Assembly: GCA_963556145.1 (NCBI GenBank)
Contig: OY744463.1
Coordinates: 124,001-188,000, forward strand
Length of the DNA stretch: 64,000 bases
Direction: 5' to 3'
Source: Hygrocybe punicea
Taxonomy: Eukaryota; Basidiomycota; Agaricomycetes; Agaricales; Hygrophoraceae
The notes under the pieces: generated by a model
The model's database searches: none
Seen by the model: only the letters and a program-made list of their open reading frames with translations
What the model was told of the DNA's origin: nothing
Shown: positions 43,894 to 55,060 of the stretch, in pieces
How the letters are laid out: each line of letters begins with the position of its first letter
Position numbering within the stretch: position 1 is the first letter of the stretch
Made by a program: the position numbers and the translations under genes

Positions 43894-43950
43894 GCCTGGC
43901 ACTTCCAAGGGCTCACCGGCCAGTCAATCTCACGCCCAAAATCGTGGCAT

Positions 43951-44912
43951 TGTGGTAGTAGGTCACGTGACTCATGCCTTAGTCAGTAGCACTTCCCGAT
44001 GTGGTAGATGAGCCTTATCCAGAGTCATCCATGTCATAGCCATCCACCCTGAGCACCCTCTGAGTACCCTGAGGGTACCTCCAGTACCATTCCATTGTGG
44101 TGATGAGAGTGCTTTTCGACCTACGCATCTCTTTTTCTCTCAGTTTTTGACACCTTATGATTTTTTCTTGCGAGACAACTTTTTCTGGCCTCAACACCCA
44201 CTGCTGCGCAACCATGCATTTTCTCTTCATTCACAGCCATATGACACTGGAGTTACCCCCGGCGCTCTTGCTCAGTCCACCAGGGCCCTGTGTCGACCGA
44301 CATTGACCCAGAAACGCGGACTCAACCCGTTTTGAACACCCAGCACCAGGCCATATCACTCCACTCAGCCTATCATTTTTCAGACCCAGGACCATCCCCC
44401 ACACCATTGTTCGACATTGTATGGCCCCACCATGCCCCACATCACCTCAAGAGCGCTGTCAACCCCATTTTTTGACACCTCAAGACCCACTGGCATTTTG
44501 CCATGTCATCACTTTTGACCCCCGGTTTTTTCATGTAACCAGGCTCCAACCACGTTCACCAAAACCCCTGCACTTATGCTCAATGACCCAGCATTCCAGT
44601 TCTGCCCAAACAAACCCCCGTTGCCGTCCAAGTTAAGTGCCCTGCATCCTGCCACCTCACCACCGTTGGAAACCCCGTTTTTTATCACCCCCATCCCATG
44701 CAGACCCATTCGACCCTCCACATCCTCATTCCACTGGCCAGAAACCCCCATTCCCCTCCATTGCGCCAAACGAGCCTCCCCCATCGTTTTTAGACACCCA
44801 GGCCATGCACCACATCACCATCGCGTGGCCCTGTTCCGCCAATGTAGCTAGCCCCAGATTGACTCACAAAGCTTGCGGCCCACCCCCCAGAGCACGCTGC
44901 ATCTCATTAACC
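43951..44912 (+). mobile_element. Small LTR element, copy 3: 5' LTR, primer site and internal region, split by the foldback
   Basis: LTR 43951-44094 (144 bp, TGTGGTAGTAGG...CATTCCA). After 3 nt comes the primer-binding site TGGTGATGAGAG at 44098. The internal region is C-rich and shares blocks with copy 1, for example GCGCCAAACGAGCCTCCC and GACTCACAAAGCTTGCGGCC. At 44913 it is cut by the foldback structure; C-rich sequence of the same style resumes at 53550. No 3' LTR was found, so it is truncated. Confidence 0.75.
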
Positions 44913-45390
44913 GAGGACTTTACACTTCCCCACACATCCTCCTGGAGTCAACCAGGAATACCGAGTATTTACCAGGAATTTACCAGGAATTTACCAGGAC
45001 TAGCCAGAAATGGCTTCCAGCTAAATTCTGAGTCCACCACTCAAATTTACAAGGAATCCTGGTAAAATCCACCAGGAATACTAGGATTCCTACTAGGAAT
45101 TCCCAGGGATTGACTGGGACTTTACTAGGACCATCCCTGGTAATTTACTAGGACTTCCTGGTACTAGGACTATTCCTGGTAATTTACCAGGACTTCCTGG
45201 TACCAGGAAAGAACCAGGAATCACCTGTAACCAGGACTTTACCAGGAGTCCTGATGAATTCCACCAGGAATCCACCAGGAATCCCTAAATCACTATTTAT
45301 AGCAATGCCTAGGCATCCTATTTAGGCTATACTGTTTAATACATTATATAATTGATATCTACTGTTTTGGGTTGTGTCCTGAGAGTTTAT
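44913..45390. repeat. Foldback outer left arm
   Basis: Degenerate 10-16-bp repeats around CCAGGAATTTACCAGGA, followed by a unique block AGCAATGCCTAGGCATCC and ATACTGTTTAATACATTATA. The block recurs inverted at 52905-52965 with only a few changes. Confidence 0.85.
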
Positions 45391-46990
45391 GGTGGTGATG
45401 TGCCCACCCCCGCATCAGTATGTTTTTTTAAATTTTTATATTCTGTTACTGACTATTTCCTATGAGGTCCACGCCCACACCTACACCCACGAGAATGGGA
45501 ACGGGAAGGAGAGTGGGAACAGGAATGAGAGTGAGAACGCAAACCGGAATGCAACCAGGAACGAGAATGGGGGAACAGCCACGGAGTGGGTGGTGATGTG
45601 CCCACCCCCGCATCAGTATGTTTTACATTTTTTAAATTTACTATTCCGTTACTGACCATTACCTACAACGTTGACATTGATGAGAATGGGAACGCAATGG
45701 TGTGATGGCGAGTTCTGTTGTAGACCCAGAATGGGAATCTACGGAAAGTGGTGATCAGCTAAGAAGTGATCAGAGGAATTTAGTTTCTTTTAGAAAGGTC
45801 TAGTCAATCCAACCTGAATCCAGGGGTTCCGGACTCAGAGGGAGAGTATGGGGGAAAGGACAAAGAGTGGACTGAAGTGGGACAATAAGAGGTTTCTATA
45901 TGGGACTCTGGGTGTCGGTATTTTCTATATGGTTCTATATAGTTTGTAGTATAAATGTGCTACTTTTATACTACTGAGAGGGATCCTGTGCTGTAGTAAC
46001 TAAGTACTACAAGCAAAGGCTGTAAATGATAGGGGTTGAGTGGAGTGGAGGATAGGTGGAGTGGTGCTATGTACAAGGAGACGGGAAATGAAGATACATG
46101 ATATATGACTATAAACGTACTGATTCCAGGTCGTTAGGGACATTGCAGTGCGTGTAGGAACGAATCCGGAGGCGGAATCCAGAGCGGAATCAAACGGAAT
46201 CAAACGGAATCGATAATACGGGCATGGAATGGACGGGAGCGGTGTCTGATATGAAGGGGAAACGGATCCACACGGTCCGGAGCCTCTACAATGGGAATGG
46301 GAATGGGAACAGCAACAGCAACAGCAACTTCATGCAGACAAATGCAGCAGCCATGGCAGGGGTGGTAATGTGCCCACCCCCACATCAGTATCTTTTTTAT
46401 TCACGTCTTTGTGTTTATATTGTGGTACTGACTATTACTACGACGCCCACATCCATGCCCACGACCATGGCCTCAACATCCTGCAGCCAAAAGTGGTGTA
46501 GATGGTGAGGGACACCCAATTGGCAGCAACAGCCCCCAGATGACCATGATGCAACCAAACAGGAGATGGGGAAATGGAGAGGATGGAGATTGACAAGATG
46601 GAAACGACGACCCCACAGGAGATGCACTGGGCATGGGTGAACTACCCATGCCCTTCTGTAAGTTTTTTTGTTTAAAATTCACATCTATATACTGACTAGT
46701 GGCACACCCTACCTCCCTTGCCCCCACCCCTACATAGGCCAGTGCCAAGGAGGCAGACAACAGGATGGCAATGGCCATGACCAGATGAGAATGGGAATAG
46801 GTCCAAGGGTGACGAAGGCAATAGGACACAACGGGGACAATGGAGATGGAGGCAACGAAGGACAACAACGATGGGACAACAGCAGCCACGAGAGTCACAA
46901 AGGACAATGATGGCAGCAGCAGCAGCAACAGCAACAACAACGGCAATGCCAGCAGCAGCAATGCCAGCAAACGAGGACCGTGAATGAGGA
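45391..46990 (+). other. Left array of low-complexity exon-like blocks and mini-introns
   Basis: At least three units end in ATGTGCCCACCCCC(G/A)CATCA followed at once by GTATGT-type donors (45418, 45616 and 46387). A ~50-nt AT-rich segment with TTACTGAC or GTACTGAC follows, as at a branch site, ending near a CTATGAG/CTACGAC acceptor. A fourth possible intron starts GTAAGTTTT near 46658. Exon-like parts are GGGAATGGGAACGG-rich (Asn/Gly/Glu/Ser/Gln) with a terminal VVMCPPPH motif. Some acceptors have lost AG. It is unclear whether they were ever one gene. Confidence 0.55.
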
Positions 46991-47029
46991 TGATGGGACT
47001 GCAAGGTAGGAACCTCTGTCTCCCTTTAC

Positions 47030-47330
47030 CCTCTCCCTTTCTCTTTACCCTCTATCCTCTCCCTCTTACTAACCCCCTCCCCTTTCCCACTCCCTCTCTG
47101 ACTTTCCCCCTCCTTCCCCTCCAACTTTCTCCCTCCCCTTCCCCCTCTCACTTCCTCCCATCCTCTTCCCACTTCCTCCCATCCCCCTCCCACTTCCTCC
47201 CATCCCCCTCCCACTTCCTCCCATCCTCTTCCCACTTCCTCCCTTCCCCTTCCCACTTCCTCCCCCCTTCCCACTTCCTCCCTTCCTCTTGCCCTTGCCC
47301 ATTCCCTCTATCTGCTCTTCCCCTTATTTT
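47030..47330. repeat. Pyrimidine-rich minisatellite
   Basis: A CCCTCTCC/CTTCCTCCC tract with about seven units of CCCACTTCCTCCCATCC (47145-47285). It is one-sided: nearly pure pyrimidine on the plus strand, with open shadow frames only. Bases 46991-48014 otherwise hold no gene. Confidence 0.8.
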
Positions 47331-47477
47331 AGTATTATTTAGTTAATTTGTGGAATATTAAGAATTCTTGTATTTGGAGTTTTCAGTATGAGAGGAGAGA
47401 AAACAACCAAAAAGTGTGGACTTTCCTTAAAAACTTGTGAAATATGGGCTGTTAAAATCCTGGATAGTCCTTCCTGT

Positions 47478-47630
47478 TAGTGTTGCCATATGTTTTTTGG
47501 AAAATGGCTATATCATACCTAATAAAATAGTCAATATTACATACTCAAATATCCTGATAATATTGACTATTTTATTAGGAATGATGTAGCCATTTTCCAA
47601 AAAATGTCGGTCATAGCTGTAGCAACACTA
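47478..47630. mobile_element. 153-bp palindromic hAT-like MITE
   Basis: Starts TAGTGTTGCCATATG and ends GCTGTAGCAACACTA. The interior is an inverted repeat (TTGGAAAATGGCTA, CTAATAAAATAGTCAATATTA and inverses). I could not find an 8-bp duplication, so the assignment rests on the TAGTGTTGC ends. Confidence 0.6.
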
Positions 47631-49072
47631 ATTGGCAAGGAGTGTGTAGATTACGTGGAAGTTTAACTGCAACAAGAATGAACCAGCTAAAATCAATATT
47701 AACATAAAGCATGTATGTATGGGTTGCACCAGGCTGGCAATAACATCCATATTATTGGAATGAACACAGAACATCTGATGCTGGATGGGAACAAGGTCAG
47801 AGTAGTACAACAAGGGGTGGTGGAATGCTGCAGGACATTTTGGAATTACCTTGCTTGCATAAACAAGCAAGCTTTCTTGCACCCCCATAATTGTAACCAC
47901 TTTTCGTTCAAACCAATTTTCTCTGGCAGTCATTCCAATAAATCCCAGACTTCAACTTCCTTGCAATTTTCCTATGATACCATGTATTTATGAATTATGT
48001 ACTATGCTATGAAAATACAAATATGTTTGATTCCAGATTCCTTGTTGATAGATCTGGCATATATTTGTTCAGAGATTTTTTTATTCAGTTGCTACCACTT
48101 CAAAAGAAAGTCTGGTACTGCCAGATAATCAGTTACTGAATAAGCATTTGAAATATTGGGAGAAAATGGAGTCATGACTCAAGGACATGATATTATTACT
48201 GGTTGGTTGTGATCCAGCTGCTTTGATTGGACAGGGTTAGAATTAAGTAGTACCAATACTTGGTGGTGAGGATACCCATTTGGCTGTTCAAGATGTGACT
48301 CAAGCTTAAAAATATGTCCATCAGCATGGTGTTATTATGGATGCACAATTGAGTATATGTGCCAAAAAATTATAATCCAGCTTACTGAATGGTCAAATGA
48401 CTCAAATCTGGTTATTGGTAAATATGATGGGAATGATACTTAACTATAAGAGAGCCTTCAATACAAGTCAGTTCTGATGTTCATGTTATTGTATAGTCAC
48501 TTGGACAGACCTTGAGTGTAGGCTTGTGAACAGTTGGATGCGCAGTTGGGTCAATCTTGAAGTAAAAGACTTGAAGTAATTTCAACTGGTTTCTTCATGC
48601 TATGCTATTTTTTCATATGGGAGATCTTAAAAGCAACACAAAACAACAGAGAGATAAGAAATGTAGGAAATGCAGAATGAGAAAGGCATAAGTATTTGAA
48701 ATTGAAATTGAGACTTTATATTGACAATAATTACTCATACTAGTAACATTGTGATACCAACTGGATATATTTGATCATGGCTTTCTTATCCTTAAAGGAA
48801 TGTGTGGAAGAGTGCAATATATAGTAAATTTTGAAGCTTGTCTTTGAAATTTATCAGGACTTTACCAGGACTCTACCAGGAATCCACCAAGAATAGTGAG
48901 AAACTATTACTTAAAAAGGAAATTATATACCCTATATGGATTTATTGATCTGTGTGGTCAGAAATCCCCTATTGTCAATATTGATTGAGAAAAAGGTCAA
49001 AAGGTTTCAAAAAGCTGGTGTGTAAGTGAGGGAGATGTCTCTATTGGAGGCTCAAAGCTGGATTTAAGTATA

Positions 49073-49145
49073 GGACTAATGGCTCAGTGGCTTGAGTGGC
49101 TGGTTTAGAGTTGTGGAGGTCATGGGTTCAATCCCTGCTTCACTT
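49073..49145 (+). ncRNA. tRNA-like (SINE-head-like) sequence with A and B boxes
   Basis: TGGCTCAGTGG at 49080-49090 fits the Pol III A box, and GGTTCAATCC at 49125-49134 the B box. The start-to-start spacing of 45 nt is that of a tRNA gene. Stem pairing is only partial (the T-arm ATGGG/CCCTG is weak), so this is a tRNA-derived sequence rather than a tRNA. Confidence 0.5.
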
Positions 49146-49334
49146 TTCACTCCTCCACAGGTCCTACTGGACTCTTGGTGGAATTGGATTCTCATTCCTG
49201 GTAAATTCCTGCCAGGCTCCTAATGGAATTTACCAGGAATACAGACTTAAAATGATTTACTCCGTGAGGATGCATTCCTGGTGATTCCTGGTGGATTCCT
49301 GGTAAATTCCAGCAATCAAATTGCAAAAGTGTTT

Positions 49335-49404
49335 CTGCTAGGGATTGAACCCATGACCTCCAGAACTCCAAACCAGCCACTCAAGCCACTGAGCCATTAG
49401 TCCT
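49335..49404 (-). ncRNA. tRNA-like sequence, mirrored copy
   Basis: The inverse of the 49073 copy with few changes: A box at 49386-49396 and B box at 49342-49351, both read on the minus strand. The two copies point at each other across the palindrome centre. Confidence 0.5.
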
Positions 49405-50495
49405 ATACTTAACTCTAGCTTTGAGCTTCCAATAGAGGCATCTCCCTGACTTACACACCGGCTTTTTGAAACCTTTTGACCTCTTTCTCAATCAATATTG
49501 ACAATAGGGGATGTCTGACAACACAGATCAATAAATCCATATAGTGTGCATACTTTCCTTTCTAAGTAATATTGTCTTACTAAATCTATTCCTGGTAGAT
49601 TCCTGGTAGATTCCTGGTTAATTTAAAGAGAAGATTTGAAATGTACTATATTATTATTAGTCTATATACTGCACTCCTCCACACATTCCTTTAGACTCTT
49701 TCAAGAAGTTTTCATTATAAACATAATAAGAAGATCATGATCAACCAATTTTAAAATATATCCAGTTGTTATCACACTGTTACAAGTGTTGGTAATATAA
49801 AGTCTTAGTTTCATAATCAGATACTCATCCCTTTTCTCCTTAATATTTCTGTCTCATTCATTCTATGTATTTAGTGTTGTCATAAATTGGCTAAATCTGA
49901 CTAATTTCAGACAGCTGATAGCTGTTTTTTTGTCATGGTAAATTAAAAATCCAGTAAAATTAGTAAATCCACAAAGAAATTATGATTGATGCAAACTTAA
50001 TAGAAACATATGCTCAAATACTTTTAGAGTCAGCAATTTTATTGAACTTTTCACAATAGCTAATACACAGTGTACTGTTCACAAGCCTATACTCCAAGGC
50101 CTTCAGTTATGAATATCAGAACTCATTTGAGTATTGAAGGCTCTCTTATAGTTAATTGTACATCCATGATAACGCCATATTGATGGGCATATTGTTGAAC
50201 TTGGGTTGCATCGTGCCAAATATTCATCCTCACAAACAAGTGTTAGTACTGCTTGATTCTCGTTCTGTCTTACCAAAGCAGCTAGATGACAACTAGTAAT
50301 AATATCAGCTGCACTTGGGTAATGATAACAACTGTACTGATGTCCTTGAGTCATGACTCTGTTTTCTCCCAATGTTCCAAATGCTTATTCAGTAACAGAT
50401 TACCTGGCAGTACCAGAAGCAGTAGTAACTGAATACAATGATTCTCAAACAGATGTAGGTCAGATCTATCACCAAGGAATATTGCTGGAGTTTGC

Positions 50496-51619
50496 TTTGT
50501 GAATTGTCCTATAAACTATTTTTCTAAGACTTGGAGTCTGTAAAGATGCATGAAAGCTATACATTCCTATAAGCCCTTCAACAATATTGATCCACCCATA
50601 TACTATCCAACTTTGGGATACTGGTAAGTCTAGATATTGTTGGGGGGGTGTCATGTTGTTCTTTGTCTGACCGAACAAAGATATGGTGTATAAAATTTCT
50701 ACCTTTCTGCTGTTGGATATGGTGTGAAGCTCAGCTGCTGTATGTTGCTGAGGTTATGGGAAATGTCAGAGTAGTGTACAAACCTACACAGTACTTTTCT
50801 CTATGCATTTGCCTCAGAGCCCAAACATGAACTCAATCACCATATATTGGAATCTTCATAGAACCCTATGTCTTCCAACTGCATGTTCTCACTGATCCTG
50901 TCTAATTAGACATGAACTATGCTGCAGGAAGGTTGCATGATTTGGCATGCAACCTTTAGTATGCATACAGTCCAAAGACACAAATTGTATAATATGCCTG
51001 GTAACTCATGCTCATTATGGTCTTTCAAACAATCATATTTCCCTCTACATATAATTGAGCTGCATAAGTGCTCATTGTATGTATATCTATTTTACATTTC
51101 ATACATACAGCACATCAGCAAATCTCCCCCAAGCAACATGTTGAGTTTATTTCCTTTGCAGTCAAACTAGCTACTACAGAACTAATACACACTACTCTCA
51201 TGCTCACCGTCTTCCTGTTTCCAGAATCAGATTCATCTGTGTTCATTTCAATGGTATAGATCTACAGATGATATTGCCCCAATCTTTTATTATCTGGTCC
51301 AATCTTTTATTTCTATTTTGGTCTAAAGGAAATTAGCATTCTGCACAGCATCTGAGCAGAATCTGATCAGAATTATTTCAGAGTTTATGAGCTTTTACTT
51401 GGAATCTGACAAGAATTTGCCTGACTGTTTATAACTGAAAATTTAAATTATATTACTTCATAATTCATTAATTACTATAGTGAGGGAGAGGGCAGGAGTA
51501 AGGTAGGAAAAGAGGCAGGGAAGAAGGAGAGGGGGGAGGGGGAAGGAGAGGGGGTAGATGGGCGGCCATGTTTTCAAGGGGGGGGGGGGGGCCATGTCGT
51601 CATCATCATCCGTTGTCCT
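50496..51619. other. AT-rich stretch, no supportable gene
   Basis: Short, unrelated ORFs on both strands. Ends at a G run (51584-51594) next to a purine-rich tract (51480-51560). Confidence 0.5.
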
Positions 51620-52760
51620 TCTCATCTGGTTGCTAGGGCCCGTCGCCATGCGTTGCTGCTGTTGCCGCCGGTAGCCACTGCTGGCTGTCGCGGCTGCTGT
51701 TGTCGCCGTGGCTGCTGCCGCTATCGCTGTTGTGGCCATGGTCGCTGCTGCTGTTGTGTCGGGCGTTGCTGTTGGGGTCCAGCCCTTTAACCTACCGTGT
51801 CTTGTTGCATGGCATTTGGATGCGGTGGGGTCCTCTTTGGCACTGGCATGGTCTGTAGCACAACATCAGGATCAGAAAAGGCAAAAAATCAGACCTGAGC
51901 AGCGGGGTGGGCGCACCATCCCTGCTGCGTCCCCTTTTGCTGACCTCCCCATTGCCCCGTCTCCTCCCCGTTTGGCAGTCATCTGGGGCCATTGCTGGCC
52001 ATCAGGTGTCCCTTGCCATCTAGGCCGCTTTCGGCCGCGTCATCTTCGTTGTGGTTGTTGAGGCCATGGGTGTGGGCGTGGGTGTGGGCGTAGGCGTAGG
52101 CGTTGTAGTAATAGTCAGTATGGCAATATAAATGCAAAGACGTCAATAAAACACGTACCGATGCCGGGGGTGGGCCCCTGCTGTGGCTGCCTGCATTCGT
52201 CCATGTGAGATTGCTGTTGCCATTGCTGTTGCCATTGCGTTCCCTTTCTCGTGGACGTGGATGTCATAGGTAATAGTCAGTAATGGAATAGAAATTTAAA
52301 AAAAAGTAAAACATACCCCCTCCATGGCCATTCCCCTGTTCTCATTCCCAGTTGCATTTCCATCTGCATTCTCGTTCTCATTCCCATTTTTGTTCCCGTC
52401 CTCGTGGGCATGGGTGTGGACGTGGACCTCGTAGAAATAGTCAGTAACAGAATATAACAATTAAAAAATTTTAAAAAAACATACTAAGGTGGCTGTGGGC
52501 ACATCACCACCCCCTCTGTGGCTGCCTGCATTCGTTTGTATCGTGAAGTTGCTGTTGCCGTTGCTGTTGCTGCCTGGTGTTCCATTCCCTAACCTGCTCC
52601 CTCATTCTCATTCCCGTTTGCATTCCCGTTTGCATTCCCATGGTTCCCGTTCCCCCGGTGTCGTTCCATTTTGCATTCCCTTTCCCGTTTGTGTGTGTGT
52701 AGCGTTGGGTGTTGGGCATTGGGCGTTGTTGTTGGTGAAGGCGTGTTGAACAGGTGATTG
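51620..52760 (-). other. Right array of exon-like blocks and mini-introns (mirror of the left array)
   Basis: Minus-strand introns of about 50-57 nt start at 52484 (GTATGTTTT, ending CTACGAG at 52428), 52316 (GTATGTTTT) and 52158 (GTACGTGTT). Each contains TACTGACTATT. Exon-like parts are GGGAATGGGAAC and AACAGCAACGGCAAC repeats, ending in GTGATGTGCCCAC or GGGCCCACCCCCGGC. A further GTGGTGCGCCCACCCC block lies near 51905-51925. The opposite orientation to the left array fits the dyad. Confidence 0.55.
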
Positions 52761-52854
52761 CGGCTGTGTTGAATTTTTGGGTCATGTGATCACGCGCGTC
52801 TTTGTTGAATGGTCCATGCATCACTCATTTTGGGTATATAATTGAGTTTCCACT

Positions 52855-53543
52855 GCCGTAAACTCTGGGGACACAACCCTAAACAGTAGATATCAATTAT
52901 ATATTATATAATGTATTAAACAGTATAGCCTAAATAGGATGCCTAGGCATTGCTATAAATGGTGATTTAGGGATTCCTGGTGGATTCCTGGTGGAATTCA
53001 TCAGGACTCCTGGTAAAGTCCTGGTTACAGGTGATTCCTGGTTCCTTCCTGGTACCAGGAAGTCCTGGTAAAGTCCCAGTCAATCCCTGGGAATTCCTGG
53101 TGGATTTTACCAGGATTCCTTGTAAATTTGAGTGGTGGACTCAGAATTTGGCTGGAAGCCATTCCTGGCTAGTCCTGGCAAATTCCTGGTAAATCCCTGG
53201 TTGACTCCAGGAGGATGTGTGGGGGAGTGTAAAGTCCTCAATCCCTGGCAGAAACACTTTTGCAAGTTGATTGCCAGAATTTACCAGGGATCCACCAGGA
53301 ATGAGTGCTGGACTTTATCAGGAATCCATCAGGAATCACCAGGAATGCATCCTGATGGACTACATCATTCTAAGTCTGCATTCCTGTTAAATTCCACCCG
53401 GAGTCTGGCAGGAATTTACCAGGAATAAGAATCCAATTCCACCAGGAATGTCATTCCTGGTTGATTCCTTGAGGAATCCTAGGAATCCACCAGGAATCCA
53501 CCAGGAGTCCAGTAGGACCTGTGGAGGAGTGAAAAGTGAAGCG
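52855..53543. repeat. Foldback outer right arm plus extra terminal unit
   Basis: 52861-53232 mirrors the left arm. 53233-53543 is an additional CCAGGAATT-repeat unit. Its first bases (CAATCCCTGGCAGAAACAC) and last bases match the edges of the central unit 49134-49345, inverted. Confidence 0.75.
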
Positions 53544-53549
53544 TTAACC

Positions 53550-54120
53550 CACCACCGTTTTTGGTCACACCATGGATCCTCCACGTCTTCCCCATTGGAC
53601 CCCTGTTCTTTCATGTACTCCAGCCCAAGGGGCATTCGTTTGAGCCCTGGACCCTCATCTGACTCCCTAGAGGCCCCCCATTCACTGTTGTCACCCTGAA
53701 TGATCCGTCCCTGGTATTTCATACCCACCCAATGCCCAACACGCACTGTGCCACGTCAGCATTCTGTGACCCTGTTTCCCGTGGATCCCCACCTCAACAC
53801 ACACTCATCCAACCCCTGGCACCCACATTCCACATACCAGAGCCCCCCATTGCACTCCGTTACCCCAAACGAGACTGCCCCGCCCTTCTCAGTGACCCAG
53901 CGACCCTGCCACGTCACCCAACATCGTGACCCCATTTCTCACCATCCTGGTCACATGCACACCCGATACGTCCCTTGCACCCATGCCAATGTTGTATGGA
54001 TATCACACTACAGCTCACCTATGAACTGCTACTGCGCACCACACCTGTTAATACCCCCCCACACCTTATCTTTAGCCGATTACACCGAACTGCCACCCGA
54101 GTACCAGAGCCTTATTTAGA
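53550..54120 (+). other. C-rich internal sequence of a small LTR element (continuation)
   Basis: Composition and phrases such as CCCCAAACGAGACTGCC and GCCACGTCA match the internal regions of the small LTR family. ORFs are Pro/Thr/His-rich composition artefacts. No LTR closes it. Confidence 0.5.
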
Positions 54121-55060
54121 GAACCTTTCTTTTTGTAGAGATTGCATGATTATTGGACATTTACAACAGTTTGGTCATCTGCCACTCAGGACCGACATCT
54201 CATGGATGATATCTCCCACCTCAAATGGAGGGATTGGGGGTTGTGACTGTCATTATATAGGCCTGGTAGCAATGCGTTGGAAAATTTGCACCAAAATCTG
54301 ACTTGGTGGATGGTTTAGAGTCATCATATAACCCATGAGATGTCCTGTGCAAATTTTGAACAAAATTGGCACACCGGTTTTGGAGCTATAGTGCAAACAA
54401 GGGGTAGAAGGTGGTATGAGGAGCACATGGCTGTATCTCAAGAATACATTCACAAAAGGGTCTGGGAGATCATTTCAATGGAATGTGGTAATCAAATAGC
54501 CCCCAGGACAAGTGATTTGGGGTTGCTAGCCATCCTGGAACATGTGCTATACTAGGGGGGTATGAGGAGCACGAGGGGTGACCAAACCGGTAGTAGGTAG
54601 TACTACTACTCCACTTAGGTAGTAGTAGTGAGTACTTGGTCACTTACTTAGTAATTGGTATTACAATCACACTCGCAGTGGCCACACTTGAAAAAGCTTG
54701 AAATGTATTATGACATACAAAAAAATCTATTTATGGCTTCGTCTCCTTTTGGGTGGGCTAATCTCTGGTGTGTACACAACTCTCGTCTTGATTTTGCTAC
54801 AAGAAAAGGCTTAGCGTTGATTGAGTTACGCTATCCAGATATTGTAGTAGGCATAGAACGAGCAATCGGAGGGTCTTGCTGCGATGCCACCCGACCCATA
54901 ATGGTTTTGCTGAGACACGGTAGGAAAACTTTTGGCTGGATCCAAGTGGCTGCATTGTCGCGTGAATAATACCCAGGCTGGATCACCTCGAGCACATCCC
55001 GAAGGTCCTGAGGGATATGCTAGATGAATATAACATTAGAATGGTGTAAATTGTTGCTCA
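54121..55060. other. Unassigned; one orphan ORF and a tandem-repeat outlier
   Basis: 54410-54560 is an isolated copy of the 143-bp unit repeated at 56700-57400. The plus frame 54655-54969 (SSPFGWANLWCVHNSRLDFA, ALIELRYPDIVVGIERAIGG) looks like real protein but I recognise nothing. 54578-54655 contains GTAGTAGGTAGTA repeats in a GTGACCAA...TTGGTCAC hairpin; a related direct copy lies at 56638-56700. Confidence 0.3.

Larger units (their letters stand above)
40577..43950 (+). pseudogene. Gag-like or orphan retroelement gene, broken by two hAT-type insertions
   Basis: ATG at 40577 starts MSVPIAASDFL. A TGA at 40760-40762 follows DIPPSPS, then QWVLVLDPIKEDPP continues in frame. A Ser/Pro-rich region shifts frame near 41110 to PIVTAPVSALNLHP. 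An intron (about 41894-42067, GTGAGCACG...TATTCAG) precedes HPGEFILPGVSPGF and LEQGWHKHIPLHLQQQLALK. After another frame change near 42280 comes LEISVPDFWEAWPCLCDLIEQY and FITSCHDFVNLFLLYILYD. This helical domain resembles gag-like domains of agaricomycete retroelement proteins. Coding-like LALPRAHRPVNLTPK resumes after the second hAT-type insertion and ends at the small LTR at 43951. Family call is tentative. Confidence 0.45.
48015..50495. repeat. Diverged inner inverted arms of the foldback structure
   Basis: Blocks on the left recur inverted on the right in mirrored order: CTTGTTGATAGATCTGGC (48041) with the inverse near 50470, GAGTCATGACTCAAGGACAT (48171) near 50355, ATATTTGATCATGG near 49740, and CAAAAGGTTTCAAAAAGC (48997) near 49480. 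Divergence is visible throughout. No ORF above noise is present. Confidence 0.75.
44913..53543. mobile_element. 8.6-kb foldback-like element with overall dyad symmetry
   Basis: Flanked by TTAACC on both sides (44907-44912 and 53544-53549). The outermost ends are related: ACTTTACACTTCCCCACAC at the left and ACTTTTCACTCCTCCACAG inverted at the right. Nested inward are long arms of degenerate TTTACCAGGAATTCC-type subrepeats (44913-45390 versus 52855-53232), low-complexity arrays with repeated introns on opposite strands (45391-46990 versus 51620-52760), and ~1.1-kb diverged arms (48015-49140 versus 49330-50495). The centre is near 49235. Arms made of short tandem repeats are typical of foldback elements. 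No transposase is recognised. Confidence 0.65.

Noticed and set aside
49073..49145. Functional tRNA gene
   Set aside because: A and B boxes fit, but acceptor and anticodon stems do not pair convincingly and no CCA-ready end or clear anticodon is seen.
51584..51594. G homopolymer as a telomere-like or G-quadruplex signal
   Set aside because: Single run next to purine-rich repeats, no telomeric TTAGGG units; may also be a sequencing artefact.
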